Of a DNA stretch of 64,000 nt, positions 1 through 8,650 are shown piece after piece. The notes under the pieces were generated by a model that saw nothing but the letters and a program-made list of their open reading frames with translations, was not told where the DNA came from and made no database searches. Position numbers and translations under genes: made by a program. The first letter of the stretch is position 1. Every line of letters begins with the position of its first letter. The stretch spans positions 186,001 through 250,000 of the forward strand of contig NZ_RJUD01000097.1 in assembly GCF_024343675.1 (NCBI RefSeq). Direction: 5' to 3'. Origin of the DNA: Lacihabitans sp. CS3-21. GTDB taxonomy: Bacteria > Bacteroidota > Bacteroidia > Cytophagales > Spirosomataceae.

Positions 1-31
1 TTGAATGATCCAAAAAATAGTCCAATTTTCA

Positions 32-637
32 TTAAATATAAACTGGTTTGTTTTCTAACGAAATGATGTCATTGCAAAAATCTTCATAGAGAACTTTGGT
101 TTTTTGATAAGAAGTTTCCAAATCGTCATTGAGCAAAACTACGTCGAATTGGTCTTGAAAAGCCATTTCAAATTTTACCTTATAAAGTCTTTTAGATAGG
201 CTTTCTTCAGTTTCTGTGCCTCTACCCACCAATCTTTTTTCAAGTTCTTCCATAGAGGGTACTTTTACGAAAATAGCTATCGCGGTATCTCCAAAGTACT
301 CTTTTAGCTTTAGTCCACCTTTTACGTCTACATCAAAAATTACGTTTTTTCCCGAGTTCCAAAGTCTTTCAATTTCGGTTTTTAGGGTTCCGTAGTATCC
401 TCCAGGGTAAACTTCTTCCCATTCTACAAACTCTTTATTTTTTATTTTTTCTTTAAATTCATCAATAGATAGAAAATAATAATCTTTTCCGTGAATTTCA
501 TTTCTACCCCTTCTGTCTCGTGTGCAGGCTGAAATTGAAAACCCCAAGTTGTCGTGTGTATCTAGAAGATGTTTGACTAAAGTGGTCTTACCTGAGCCTG
601 AAGGTGCACAAAATATTATTGCCTTGCCTTTTTTCAT
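32..637 (-). CDS. gmk: Guanylate kinase
   Basis: Guanylate kinase phosphorylates GMP to GDP with ATP in the cytosol, in purine nucleotide synthesis. The 201-residue length is normal for the family. The P-loop APSGSGKTT lies at residues 11-19, followed by the GMP-binding part with the conserved YPGGYYGT stretch near residue 78 and the lid region around residue 140. The start ATG is only a few bases below a terminator hairpin that ends the sigma/anti-sigma unit, so gmk probably depends on read-through or on a promoter I cannot place. No Shine-Dalgarno is visible. The family call is very secure. Confidence 0.97.
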   Translation of the reverse strand: MKKGKAIIFCAPSGSGKTTLVKHLLDTHDNLGFSISACTRDRRGRNEIHGKDYYFLSIDEFKEKIKNKEFVEWEEVYPGGYYGTLKTEIERLWNSGKNVIFDVDVKGGLKLKEYFGDTAIAIFVKVPSMEELEKRLVGRGTETEESLSKRLYKVKFEMAFQDQFDVVLLNDDLETSYQKTKVLYEDFCNDIISLENKPVYI

Positions 638-640
638 AAT

Positions 641-678
641 AAAATAAAAAAGCCACTGAAAAGCTGAGTTTTCAGTGG
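641..678 (-). terminator. Intrinsic terminator after the sigma/anti-sigma pair
   Basis: A perfect 10-bp inverted repeat, CCACTGAAAA at 653-662 and TTTTCAGTGG at 669-678, has a 6-nt loop. Read on the minus strand it is followed by a T-rich tract (652 down to 641). It sits directly between the anti-sigma gene and the gmk start. Confidence 0.85.
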
Positions 679-701
679 ATAATTATAATGGTAAATGATT
701 T

Positions 702-1028
702 TTATGATAAAAATATCTCTTGAATAACTTTAAGTTTGATTAAAAAACCACCTAAAAGCAAAAGGCCAATTCCTATTTTGGCTTTTAATTGATCAACCGT
801 GTTCTGTGGACAGCACTTTTTTTCAACTTTGGTTTGTAAGCAATCTTTTATTGATTTTTCTAACTGATATCCGTCAAAACATGGTTTACATACATCTATG
901 TTTGATTTGAAATGCTCGATTTCTTCTTTTGAAGCAGAACCATCTAAAACTGCTTGAATCATCTTCATGCATTTTTCATGATTTTCACACTCTTCTTTCA
1001 TCAACACATTACTGGAGCATTCAGCCAT
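702..1028 (-). CDS. Putative zinc-finger-type anti-sigma factor
   Basis: This 108-residue Cys/His-rich protein lies 29 bases downstream of an ECF sigma gene and is read in the same direction. That arrangement is the usual one for a cognate anti-sigma factor. Residues suggesting a zinc-binding anti-sigma fold are the NHEKC segment near residues 16-20 and the CKPC pair near residues 47-50. There is a further CC pair near residue 72. A hydrophobic stretch at about 86-98 is short for a membrane span, so the protein may be soluble or only peripherally bound. Family membership is inferred from cysteine pattern, size and context, not from strong similarity. Confidence 0.7.
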   Translation of the reverse strand: MAECSSNVLMKEECENHEKCMKMIQAVLDGSASKEEIEHFKSNIDVCKPCFDGYQLEKSIKDCLQTKVEKKCCPQNTVDQLKAKIGIGLLLLGGFLIKLKVIQEIFLS

Positions 1029-1057
1029 CCTAAAAAAAGTTTAAAATATTTTACTAG

Positions 1058-1669
1058 TTAACGTAATTCCTTGTAGCCCATAGACTTTGCATAAGAACGT
1101 AATTTCTCCTTCAATAAGTTCCTTGCCCTGTGTAATCTTGATCTTACTGTACCAATGGGTATGTCTAATATCTTAGCCATTTCTTCGTAAGTAAAGCCTT
1201 CAATGTCGCAAAGAATAATTACAGTTCTAAAATCTACAGGTAAGCCATTAAGAGCCATGGCAACCTCGTCGCCAATCATGTCTTGTACTGCCTCAATCCT
1301 CAAATCTGAAGTGCTCTCAAATTCAGCGTCTTCAGTAGAGTTGTATACAGTTTCAACTTCCTGATAGTCTACTTTTGATGGTTCTTTGCTTTTTTTGCGG
1401 TAGTCGTTAATGAAACTATTTTTGAGGATACGGAACAACCAGGCTTTAGCGTTGGTGCCTTCCTGAAACGAATTAATGAATCTAAACGCCTTCATGTAGG
1501 TGTCTTGTACTAAATCGTTGGCATCGTCCTCGTCGTTGGTGAGTCTAAAGGCAAAGTTATACATGGAGTCTATGTGGGGCATAAATTCCTTATCAAAAAT
1601 TCGATACTTTTCGGTTTCCGAATATCGTGGCTTACTTTCTACAAATTCTTCTTCTTCTTCGAACTCCAT
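1058..1669 (-). CDS. ECF RNA polymerase sigma factor (sigma-70 family)
   Basis: The 203-residue protein has the two domains of ECF sigma factors. Region 2 (about 30-100) includes NDLVQDTYMKAFR, and region 4 (about 145-195) includes the helix-turn-helix TYEEMAKILDIPIGTVRSRL. An acidic, Glu-rich N-terminus (residues 2-10) is unusual but harmless. The gene is followed by a probable anti-sigma factor, suggesting the pair is co-transcribed and the sigma factor is held inactive until a signal arrives. A TAATTTTG element lies just upstream on the same strand. The regulon cannot be told from this window. Confidence 0.93.
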   Translation of the reverse strand: MEFEEEEEFVESKPRYSETEKYRIFDKEFMPHIDSMYNFAFRLTNDEDDANDLVQDTYMKAFRFINSFQEGTNAKAWLFRILKNSFINDYRKKSKEPSKVDYQEVETVYNSTEDAEFESTSDLRIEAVQDMIGDEVAMALNGLPVDFRTVIILCDIEGFTYEEMAKILDIPIGTVRSRLHRARNLLKEKLRSYAKSMGYKELR

Positions 1670-1687
1670 GCCTTAATTGCGTTTGTG

Positions 1688-1695
1688 CAAAATTA
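1688..1695 (-). promoter_or_regulatory. Candidate -7 promoter element for the sigma factor gene
   Basis: Reading the minus strand, TAATTTTG matches the Bacteroidota -7 consensus TAnnTTTG. It sits about 20 bases before the sigma factor ATG. No good TTTG -33 box is at the ideal spacing; the nearest TTG is about 22 nt away. Confidence 0.4.
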
Positions 1696-1844
1696 CCTTA
1701 TTTTTTTAATTTTTGTACAAGTTAGTGGCTATTGCTACAAAAATTTTAAAATAGTGATTAATGGACAAAATTCATAAAGATTGGTAGATTTCAAGTGGTG
1801 AATTTATTTTTTAATTACTTTTGTAGGTAAATATTATCTACAAA

Positions 1845-2366
1845 ATGACTAGAAATCAGATCGGTGACTTACCAAATTTTTTCGATAGATACATACTGTT
1901 ATCTGCCGAAAATCAAGAATTGTTAGAGGGCTTAGAGGGTTTTGCTCCTGAGAAACTTTTTAGTGATTTAGAAAAATATAATGCCATTGGGGATAAAATA
2001 TACGCCCCCGGAAAGTGGTCTATTAAGGATATATTGCAGCACTGTATTGATACAGAGCGGATAATGTCCTATAGGGCATTGTGTTTTGCTAGAAATGATG
2101 ATAACGTACTTCCTGGATTTGAGGAAGGATTATATGCTAATAATACGCATCTGGAAACCCGAACCATTGAAAGTTTGATAGAAGAGTTTTCGGTTTTGAG
2201 GAAATCTACCATCCTTTTGTTTTCGTCCATGGATAAAACTATGTTGCTAAGAAAAGGAACAGCCAATATGACACGAATTTCTCCTTTATCATTGGGCTTC
2301 GTAATTATTGGTCATGCCAAACACCATGAAAATATAATTAAAGAGAGGTATTATTCTTTAGGTTGA
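1845..2366 (+). CDS. DinB family putative metal-dependent hydrolase
   Basis: The 173-residue protein fits the DinB/YfiT four-helix-bundle superfamily, whose members bind a metal through three histidines. Candidate ligands are His66 (in ILQHCIDTER), His157 and His161 (in GHAKHHENI), at the expected positions in helices 2 and 4. Some superfamily members transfer thiols such as bacillithiol; the substrate here is unknown. A TACTTTTG -7-like element lies about 25 bases upstream. The stop codon overlaps the start of the next gene by one base, so the two are probably translationally coupled. Confidence 0.87.
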   Translation: MTRNQIGDLPNFFDRYILLSAENQELLEGLEGFAPEKLFSDLEKYNAIGDKIYAPGKWSIKDILQHCIDTERIMSYRALCFARNDDNVLPGFEEGLYANNTHLETRTIESLIEEFSVLRKSTILLFSSMDKTMLLRKGTANMTRISPLSLGFVIIGHAKHHENIIKERYYSLG

Positions 2367-2731
2367 TGAGAAGTTTCTGGGTGATTGTGCTACTAATTGC
2401 TTCAAATACGTTTATGACCTTTGCTTGGTATGGTCATTTGAAGTTTGCCGAATGGAAATGGTTTAATAAGCTCGGATTGGTTGGGATAGTGCTGGTGAGT
2501 TGGGGCTTGGCTTTTTTTGAATATATGCTTCAAGTACCCGCTAACAAATATGGTTATAAAAATAATGGAGGCAACTTTAGTCTCATTCAACTGAAAGTAA
2601 TTCAGGAAGTTATTACGCTCTTGGTTTTTATTATTTTTTCGGTGCTTTTTTTCAAGAACGAATCATTACATTGGAACCATTATTTGGCTTTTGTGTTTTT
2701 AATTATTGCTGTTTACCTAGTATTTCTATAA
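2366..2731 (+). CDS. DMT family small membrane protein (DUF486)
   Basis: A 121-residue integral membrane protein with about four hydrophobic segments (residues 2-20, 35-55, 75-98, 102-120). Length and the motif EYMLQVPANKYGY, followed by LKVIQEVITL, are characteristic of DUF486, a small relative of drug/metabolite transporters. I place the start at the ATG overlapping the upstream stop (TGATG), not the TTG three bases earlier. The transported compound, if any, is unknown. Confidence 0.9.
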   Translation: MRSFWVIVLLIASNTFMTFAWYGHLKFAEWKWFNKLGLVGIVLVSWGLAFFEYMLQVPANKYGYKNNGGNFSLIQLKVIQEVITLLVFIIFSVLFFKNESLHWNHYLAFVFLIIAVYLVFL

Positions 2732-2746
2732 AATATAACCTACATT

Positions 2747-4771
2747 TTGAACAAATTACTGCTTTTCCTGACCATTCTTTTTACAGGGTATTTTAGCTTT
2801 AGTCAATCCCTCACCAGGGGACCATTTTTGCAGATGGGATATCACGATGCAATGACGGTCAGATGGACTACATCAGTAGTTGGTGTGGGTAAAATTAAAT
2901 TCGGCGAGTCATTTTCAAACAAAAACAAATCGGTCAGTTTGCCTTTGGAAACGCTGTCTCATGAAGTAAGGGTGACCAATCTTAAACCGAGAACAAAATA
3001 TTACTACAGTATTTACCATAATGAGATTTTGCTTCAAGGCGATACCTCAAATTACTTTATTACCTCTCCTTTGCCTGGAAATTCATCAGAACCCGTTAGG
3101 ATGGTTGCATTTGGAGACTGTGGAACTTTACAGCCTGCTCAAGTTGAAGTTGCCAAGCGAGTTTCTGAATATTTTGGTGGAAAGCCGATAGATGGAATGT
3201 TATTATTGGGAGATAATGCTTATGATTATGGCTTTGATAGAGAATATCAATCCAGTTTTTTTAACATTTATCAAAATTTCTTTCTTAAAAATACTGTGCT
3301 TTGGCCAAGCCCAGGGAATCACGATTATTCAGATAGAACTTGGCCAAATGATATTGGAGAGCGGCCAGATTACTACAAAATTTTTAGTTTGCCTACCAAA
3401 GGCGAATCTGGTGGTATTGCTTCAGGAAATGCGGCTTATTATTCTTATGATTACGCCAATGTGCATTTTGTTTCATTAGACTCCTATGGTGTCGAAGATT
3501 CAAAAAAAATGGCTGACACACTAAGTAGACAAGTGCAATGGTTAAAAAAAGACTTAGCCGCAAATAAACTCCCTTGGACAGTTGTGTATTTTCATCATCC
3601 TCCATACACAAAAGGTTCACATGATTCTGATACAGAGTTAGATTTAGTTGCAATTCGTGAGAATTTGGTAAAAGTATTAGACTATTATAAAGTTGACGTG
3701 GTTTTAAATGGCCATAGTCACAACTATGAGCGGTCTTTTATGTTAAATAAGTATTACGCAAATGAAACCAGTTTTAATGTAAACACGCATGCTACAAGTA
3801 ACTCAACTGGCAAATATGACGGATCTCCAAGTTCTTGTCCATACATAAAATCGGGTTCTGGAACTGTTTATGTAGTTGCGGGTGCTTCCGGTTGGGTAGG
3901 GGGAACTAAACCGGGCTATCCTCATAATGCGATGGTAACTTCAAATTCTGAAACAACTGGAGCTATGGTTCTAGAGGTAAATGATAATAAATTTGTAGCT
4001 AAGTATTTAACCGCCAACGGAACTATCTTTGACCAATTTACAATATTTAAAGATGTTAATAAAAAACATCAAAAAACCATTGAATGCGGTGAAATTGTAA
4101 CCTTTGGGAGTTCTTGGAAAGGTGATATACAAAGTGCCGTAGGAAAAGTAGAAAATGGTTTATTGAAAATCGATAGTTTAAACAAGAGCGTCCAATTTAC
4201 AATTTCTGATAAAAAGAATTGTTTGCATGATACCATCCAAGTTAATGTTAATCCTTATAAAATACCGAAGGCAAGTTCTAATTCCCCAATTTTGGAATCT
4301 GAAACTTTACTATTAGATGGGAAATTTGATGGAAAAGGTCTTTTGAGTTGGAAAGGACCTGATAACTTTATGGCCAATGGTGAAAAACAGCGTATTGAAA
4401 AAGTAAACCTAAATAAAGGGGGTAAGTATTTTTTGAGGGCAAATTATAAAAACTGCTTTTCACAAGACAGTGTTGATGTTATGATTTTGAAAATATTGGC
4501 CAATGAAAAGCCCAACTCTGAGCTTGTTAGGGTTAGCCCAAATCCGAGCGAAGGCATATTTGAATTAGAGGTCAATGTTACCCAAGAAGGATATTATGAG
4601 TGTTTTTTGGTAGATGTTAAGGGTAGAGTTTTAAATAACTATGACACTGAAAAGTTACAGATGGGTCTTAAGAATTTTGTGTTGGATTTGTCAAATAAAG
4701 AAAGTGGCCTCTATTATTTTGTATTAAGAAATAGCCAAGAAATCATTTCTGCCAAATTATTAAAAAAATAG
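2747..4771 (+). CDS. Secreted purple-acid-phosphatase-like metallophosphoesterase with T9SS sorting domain
   Basis: A 674-residue exported phosphoesterase. A signal peptide (about 1-20, ending FSFSQ) is followed by an N-terminal fibronectin-like domain (20-105). The calcineurin-like catalytic domain carries GDCG (123-126), GDNAYDYG (155-162), GNHD (190-193), HHPPY near 283 and NGHSHNYE near 321, the full dinuclear-metal motif set. A further beta-rich segment leads to a C-terminal type A sorting domain (about 590-674) starting VSPNPSEG and ending with lysines, as used by type IX secretion. It starts at a TTG; no ATG fits the signal peptide better. The substrate is unknown, but a phosphate-scavenging role is plausible. 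Confidence 0.92.
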   Translation: MNKLLLFLTILFTGYFSFSQSLTRGPFLQMGYHDAMTVRWTTSVVGVGKIKFGESFSNKNKSVSLPLETLSHEVRVTNLKPRTKYYYSIYHNEILLQGDTSNYFITSPLPGNSSEPVRMVAFGDCGTLQPAQVEVAKRVSEYFGGKPIDGMLLLGDNAYDYGFDREYQSSFFNIYQNFFLKNTVLWPSPGNHDYSDRTWPNDIGERPDYYKIFSLPTKGESGGIASGNAAYYSYDYANVHFVSLDSYGVEDSKKMADTLSRQVQWLKKDLAANKLPWTVVYFHHPPYTKGSHDSDTELDLVAIRENLVKVLDYYKVDVVLNGHSHNYERSFMLNKYYANETSFNVNTHATSNSTGKYDGSPSSCPYIKSGSGTVYVVAGASGWVGGTKPGYPHNAMVTSNSETTGAMVLEVNDNKFVAKYLTANGTIFDQFTIFKDVNKKHQKTIECGEIVTFGSSWKGDIQSAVGKVENGLLKIDSLNKSVQFTISDKKNCLHDTIQVNVNPYKIPKASSNSPILESETLLLDGKFDGKGLLSWKGPDNFMANGEKQRIEKVNLNKGGKYFLRANYKNCFSQDSVDVMILKILANEKPNSELVRVSPNPSEGIFELEVNVTQEGYYECFLVDVKGRVLNNYDTEKLQMGLKNFVLDLSNKESGLYYFVLRNSQEIISAKLLKK

Positions 4772-4794
4772 CCCCGAAACTTTCGAGGCTATTT
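4766..4794. terminator. Bidirectional terminator between convergent genes
   Basis: The hairpin AAATAGCC (4766-4773) / GGCTATTT (4787-4794) has an inner CGAAA/TTTCG stem. It overlaps the phosphatase stop codon and lies 6 bases from the stop of the convergent SerB-SerA gene. It can serve both strands. Confidence 0.7.
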
Positions 4795-4800
4795 CTGTAA

Positions 4801-6702
4801 TTAAAATAACATTCTGAATTTTATCGTCTCTTCTATTCCTTTTATGTCTTGTACAAATTCCCTAGAATAAGACTTTTCTATATCTACAATTACATACCCC
4901 AGCGTTTCATCAGTTTTTAAATATTGACCTGTGATATTGATATTATGTTTGGCAAATATATTGTTTAGCTTAGCCAAAATACCCGGTACATTTTTGTGGA
5001 CATGTAACAATCTATGCGAGTTTTGTAACAACGGAAGCGTCAACTCAGGGAAATTTACACTTCCTGTGGTACTGCCATTGTTTATGTATTCTAGCAATCT
5101 TTCTGGAACATAAGTACCTATTCCTTGTTGGGCTTCTTCGGTGCTTCCACCAATGTGTGGAGTAAGAATGACATTGTCTAGGCCCATAAGTTCAGAAACA
5201 AATGGGTCATTGTTGGTTTTGGGTTCTTCTGGGAAAACATCCACACCAGCTCCATGTATTTTGCCGTTTTTTATAGCATTCACCAAGGCTGGAATTTCCA
5301 CCACCGAGCCTCTAGAAAGGTTAAGGAATATTACGCCATCTTTCATTTGGGCAAATTCTTTTTCCCCAATAAGATGGGTATTTTCTTTCCTGCCATCTAT
5401 GTGCATACTCACTACATCGGCTATTCTGAATACTTCTTCCATTGAGCGGCATTTTTTTGCATTGCCGATGGGCATTTTATCTACTAAGTCGTAAAAATAA
5501 ATCTCCATGCCAAGTGCTTCTCCTATAACCGAGAGTTGCGTTCCGATATGACCATAGCCAATCATTCCCAATTTCTTGCCTCTCACCTCAAAACTATGAT
5601 TGGCAGATTTGTCCCAAATACCTTTGTGCATACCTGAGCTTTTCGGGAAAACTTTGCGAATTAACATTACCATCTCACCGATTACCAATTCGACAACCGA
5701 TCTAGTATTGCTATAAGGAGCATTAAAAACCGCTATACCTCTTTCACTGGCAGTTTTTATGTCTATTTGGTTAGTACCTATGCAAAAAGCACCGATGGCC
5801 AATAATTTGTCAGCGTTTTCGAGTACTTTTTTTGTTAGTGTAGTTTTGGATCTTATACCGATTATTGAGACGTCTTTTATTTTTTCGATAAGCTCATCTT
5901 CATCCATAGCACCTTTGTGAAACTCCACATCAAATCCTTGACTTTCGAATGCTTCGACAGCTGCCGGGTGAACATTTTCGAGTAAAAGTACTTTAATTAA
6001 GCTTTTTGGATAAGATTGACCTCTAGGAAGCTGATTGTAAAACAAAAACTCATCAAGTGACTTTATCGTAAAATCTGCTACATCTACCACTTTTTGTCTT
6101 TCTACATTCTCGACAAATGCATAAAACCTATCAGCCAGACCATGTTGTTTTATTTCGTAGTCGGTGAACCCATCACCTATTACTGAAACATGTGCATCAA
6201 GATTCAAGGATTTTACAAGTTCTATCTTGCCACCAGTTTGCGAAAGTACATTGGAATTGTCCACACCAATGATATCGCCATGGTCGTCGTAAATGAATGT
6301 GTTGGCGTAAACATTTTCTGCTTTAAGGCCTAAATAACTAACAACAGGAATTATGAAATCTTTGAAGCCGCTCGAAACCACCAATATTTGGTCGGCATAT
6401 TCTTGCAAGAATTTTTTATTTCTTTCAAACGATTCAGAGATGTTTTCTAGAAGAAATTCAACCAAAGCATCAACATGCTTTTTGTTTGCATTCAGCAGAG
6501 ACATTCGTTTGGAGAGAGATTCTGAAAGAGATAATTCTCCATTCATTCCTGCATCGGTCAGCTCTTTTATTTGTTGTACCACCTTTGTTCCATCAGAGCT
6601 ATGGGCAAGAGCGATTGCTGCTAGTTGATCTAAGCCTTCAACTTTGGTAATGGTGCTATCAAAATCGATTATAAAGATTTTCTTTTCCTTGATTGCGGTC
6701 AC
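4801..6702 (-). CDS. Fused phosphoserine phosphatase (SerB) - D-3-phosphoglycerate dehydrogenase (SerA) with ACT domain
   Basis: A 633-residue bifunctional protein joining two steps of serine synthesis. Residues 1-220 form a HAD phosphatase with the nucleophile motif DFDST (13-17), an SSG motif near 110 and GDGFTDYE near 177. Residues 237-550 form an NAD-dependent 2-hydroxyacid dehydrogenase with a catalytic Arg in GIRSKT, the nucleotide-binding GYGHIG segment and the catalytic His in TPHIGG. A C-terminal ACT domain (about 560-633) suggests allosteric control, in relatives by serine. SerA makes 3-phosphohydroxypyruvate and SerB makes serine; the middle transaminase SerC is not here. All key residues are present, so both halves look active. 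Confidence 0.93.
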   Translation of the reverse strand: MTAIKEKKIFIIDFDSTITKVEGLDQLAAIALAHSSDGTKVVQQIKELTDAGMNGELSLSESLSKRMSLLNANKKHVDALVEFLLENISESFERNKKFLQEYADQILVVSSGFKDFIIPVVSYLGLKAENVYANTFIYDDHGDIIGVDNSNVLSQTGGKIELVKSLNLDAHVSVIGDGFTDYEIKQHGLADRFYAFVENVERQKVVDVADFTIKSLDEFLFYNQLPRGQSYPKSLIKVLLLENVHPAAVEAFESQGFDVEFHKGAMDEDELIEKIKDVSIIGIRSKTTLTKKVLENADKLLAIGAFCIGTNQIDIKTASERGIAVFNAPYSNTRSVVELVIGEMVMLIRKVFPKSSGMHKGIWDKSANHSFEVRGKKLGMIGYGHIGTQLSVIGEALGMEIYFYDLVDKMPIGNAKKCRSMEEVFRIADVVSMHIDGRKENTHLIGEKEFAQMKDGVIFLNLSRGSVVEIPALVNAIKNGKIHGAGVDVFPEEPKTNNDPFVSELMGLDNVILTPHIGGSTEEAQQGIGTYVPERLLEYINNGSTTGSVNFPELTLPLLQNSHRLLHVHKNVPGILAKLNNIFAKHNINITGQYLKTDETLGYVIVDIEKSYSREFVQDIKGIEETIKFRMLF

Positions 6703-6861
6703 AATTTTTTGTTATTTTATTGTATTTGCAAATTTAACAATTTGACTTTTGGTTTCATTTCGTTTTATTAGAAAAGTATTTCTTTTTATGTAAATAGTGC
6801 AATAAAATTTTGTTTATGTCCTTAAAAGACAAATTATTAGTTGGTCAAAGGCCTTAAATGC

Positions 6862-6891
6862 AAAAGGAGTTTGAAGACATCTCCAAACTCC
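6862..6891 (-). terminator. Intrinsic terminator after the DUF2853 gene
   Basis: The perfect 8-bp stem GGAGTTTG (6866-6873) / CAAACTCC (6884-6891) lies 29 bases beyond the DUF2853 stop. On the minus strand it is followed by a short T run (6865-6862). Confidence 0.65.
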
Positions 6892-6919
6892 CTAAAAGTT
6901 TCTTTGAAAAAACAATCCA

Positions 6920-7258
6920 TCAAATAAACATACTTTCTTTTCCAAATTTTTTGGCCAATAAAGCATAAACTACTGCTCTTTGCTTATTTTTATTGCTTGA
7001 ACCTAATTGTTCTAAAACTTCAGCAATAGCGGCATCCAAAGCTGGACTATCATCTAAACCAAGTTTTTTAATTAAAAAATTGTTTTTTACTGTTTCAATT
7101 TCTTTGCTGTCTGAACCAGAAACCTTTGAAGAGTCTGCGTTGTAAATAGATGGACCAAGTGCCTTTGCTACACCTGTTAATAGTGCTTCATCAAGACCCA
7201 AACCAAGCTCTGAGCTTTGGCTTTTATAAAGTTCAACACATTCGTTAAATTTACTCAT
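6920..7258 (-). CDS. DUF2853 family protein
   Basis: A 112-residue acidic, all-helical soluble protein. The pattern of the C-terminal half (NNFLIKKLGL, the Gln/Arg-containing KNKQRAVVYALLAKKFGK) matches DUF2853, a family of small uncharacterised proteins common in Bacteroidota and Proteobacteria. No catalytic motif is apparent. It is followed by its own terminator and is separated by 88 bases from the upstream outer-membrane-type gene. No function can be assigned. Confidence 0.8.
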   Translation of the reverse strand: MSKFNECVELYKSQSSELGLGLDEALLTGVAKALGPSIYNADSSKVSGSDSKEIETVKNNFLIKKLGLDDSPALDAAIAEVLEQLGSSNKNKQRAVVYALLAKKFGKESMFI

Positions 7259-7346
7259 TGTTTAATAATTAAAGAGGTTAATATTTGATCTAAAATTAAG
7301 TTTTTTTTATTTACGCTCAAAGAAATATTTTTTTTATTTAAGTAGT

Positions 7347-8234
7347 TTAATCTACCCTGCTTTTATATTGATAATATTTTGGGGAATTGAATTTTGCTTG
7401 TAGCCCAAATAAAATCGAAATAGGTTTTTCATAATTCCCAAATTCTTTGAAATTGCCGTCAACATAAGTAAACGAAAACTGATTGTTTAAATATTTACTG
7501 TTTCTGAAATAAGCCTTTCCAAATACAGATATTTCTAATCTTTCTGAAACTTTCCCTCTAACTTCTGTCAAGAATTCAAATGCTAAGGGTTGATTGGAGG
7601 ATGCAATTCTAAAATTGAGAGAAGTATAATCTCGCGGCTCAGGAATTGGTCTTTGCCCAAATGTTATTTTACCTTCCTCTATTGGCTTATTATTGCTTTT
7701 GATTAAATACGAAACACCAAAGCCAATGTTTATAAATGCGTTCCTGCTGACTTTATCCAAGGTTAATATTTTTTTCTTAACTCTGAATGGTGCATAGTAT
7801 TGTTCTATTTCATTGGTAAAAACCAAAGGTGTTCTACTAAGTTCCAAAAAGCTGGTTTTGAGTCGGTTGTTGGATTTTGTAATTCCGAATTCATAAATCC
7901 AATTGTCATTTCGATTTTGTCCTAAAGCGATTTCCCAAAAACCGTTAGCGGGTGCTTCGAAACTAGCAGCAGAAGGTGAAATTCCATTTTGTTGGATGAA
8001 TGGCTTTCTAATTCCGGCAGATGCGGATAAGAAGTAAGTTATGGTAAAAGCATCTAAGTTAGGCATTACAATCATTTCATGGTTTTGCTTTCGGTTTTTT
8101 GGAAGTTGATAATAAGGAGTTTCTTGTGAGAAGCTTAAAATCGTTGTGAAAGTAAACATGATAATCCACATTAACATGGCCTTGAAAGATTTCAAGTCCT
8201 TTGATTTATTTTGAATAAAATAACTTTTTATCAT
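7347..8234 (-). CDS. Predicted outer-membrane beta-barrel protein of unknown function
   Basis: A 295-residue protein. A hydrophobic segment at about 20-36, ending in SFSQ, looks like a signal peptide, but it is preceded by about 19 polar residues; the true start may be the internal Met at residue 20 (position 8177). The mature part is rich in alternating beta-strand patterns, Tyr, Phe and Asn. It ends with short aromatic strands, consistent with a small outer-membrane barrel. I do not recognise the family. It is divergent from the small membrane protein gene at 8309. Confidence 0.65.
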   Translation of the reverse strand: MIKSYFIQNKSKDLKSFKAMLMWIIMFTFTTILSFSQETPYYQLPKNRKQNHEMIVMPNLDAFTITYFLSASAGIRKPFIQQNGISPSAASFEAPANGFWEIALGQNRNDNWIYEFGITKSNNRLKTSFLELSRTPLVFTNEIEQYYAPFRVKKKILTLDKVSRNAFINIGFGVSYLIKSNNKPIEEGKITFGQRPIPEPRDYTSLNFRIASSNQPLAFEFLTEVRGKVSERLEISVFGKAYFRNSKYLNNQFSFTYVDGNFKEFGNYEKPISILFGLQAKFNSPKYYQYKSRVD

Positions 8235-8259
8235 ATCTTAAAATTACCTCTTTTTTTAT

Positions 8260-8290
8260 TTTGGTCAAATAGAATAAAATATTATTTTTG
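8260..8290 (+). promoter_or_regulatory. Canonical Bacteroidota sigma-A promoter
   Basis: A TTTG -33 box (8260-8263) is separated by 19 bases from a TATTTTTG -7 box (8283-8290), matching the Bacteroidota consensus TTTG-N19-TAnnTTTG. It also settles the start of the next gene: an in-frame TTG at 8288 lies inside the -7 box and cannot be in the mRNA, so the ATG at 8309 is used. Confidence 0.7.
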
Positions 8291-8308
8291 CAAAAAAAAG
8301 ATTTGAAT

Positions 8309-8479
8309 ATGGCTCAAGCAATTGATAAAATACCTACTTGGTTAATGATTACCGTTTATGTTTTGATTTTGACAATTTTGGGTGTTTGTACTGATTTGTT
8401 TACTTTTTTAGTAGGCATTGGTATCATGACATTGATATTTGCTGGAGGATATGACAGAGAAAACTTACATGATCATTGA
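8309..8479 (+). CDS. Small membrane protein, 56 residues
   Basis: The protein MAQAIDKIPTWL... has one long or two short hydrophobic segments (about 10-49) and a polar C-terminus containing YDRENLHDH. I do not recognise a family. The gene is a self-contained unit with a canonical promoter ending 19 bases before the ATG and a strong terminator 30 bases after the stop. That supports a real, separately expressed gene. It is probably an inner-membrane protein; its role is unknown. Confidence 0.7.
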   Translation: MAQAIDKIPTWLMITVYVLILTILGVCTDLFTFLVGIGIMTLIFAGGYDRENLHDH

Positions 8480-8508
8480 TTCGATATTGATGTAACGAAA
8501 TATATTTT

Positions 8509-8538
8509 AGCCCACATTTTTGAAATGTGGGCTTTTTT
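8509..8538 (+). terminator. Intrinsic terminator
   Basis: The perfect 11-bp stem AGCCCACATTT (8509-8519) / AAATGTGGGCT (8523-8533) has a 3-base loop and is followed by a T run. It ends the small membrane protein transcript. Confidence 0.9.
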
Positions 8539-8650
8539 ATGAATTATAAATTAACTTTAAAAACTCACACTTTGTAGTCGTTTTATTTGCTAATATTGTG
8601 TTTTGGGTATTCCCAAAACATTTTTTTTATCTATTATCGTCATTTTGCTC

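Noticed and set aside
8603-8650. Longer N-terminus for the M28 peptidase
   Set aside because: The extension precedes a clear signal peptide starting at ATG 8651; no promoter or start signal supports it.
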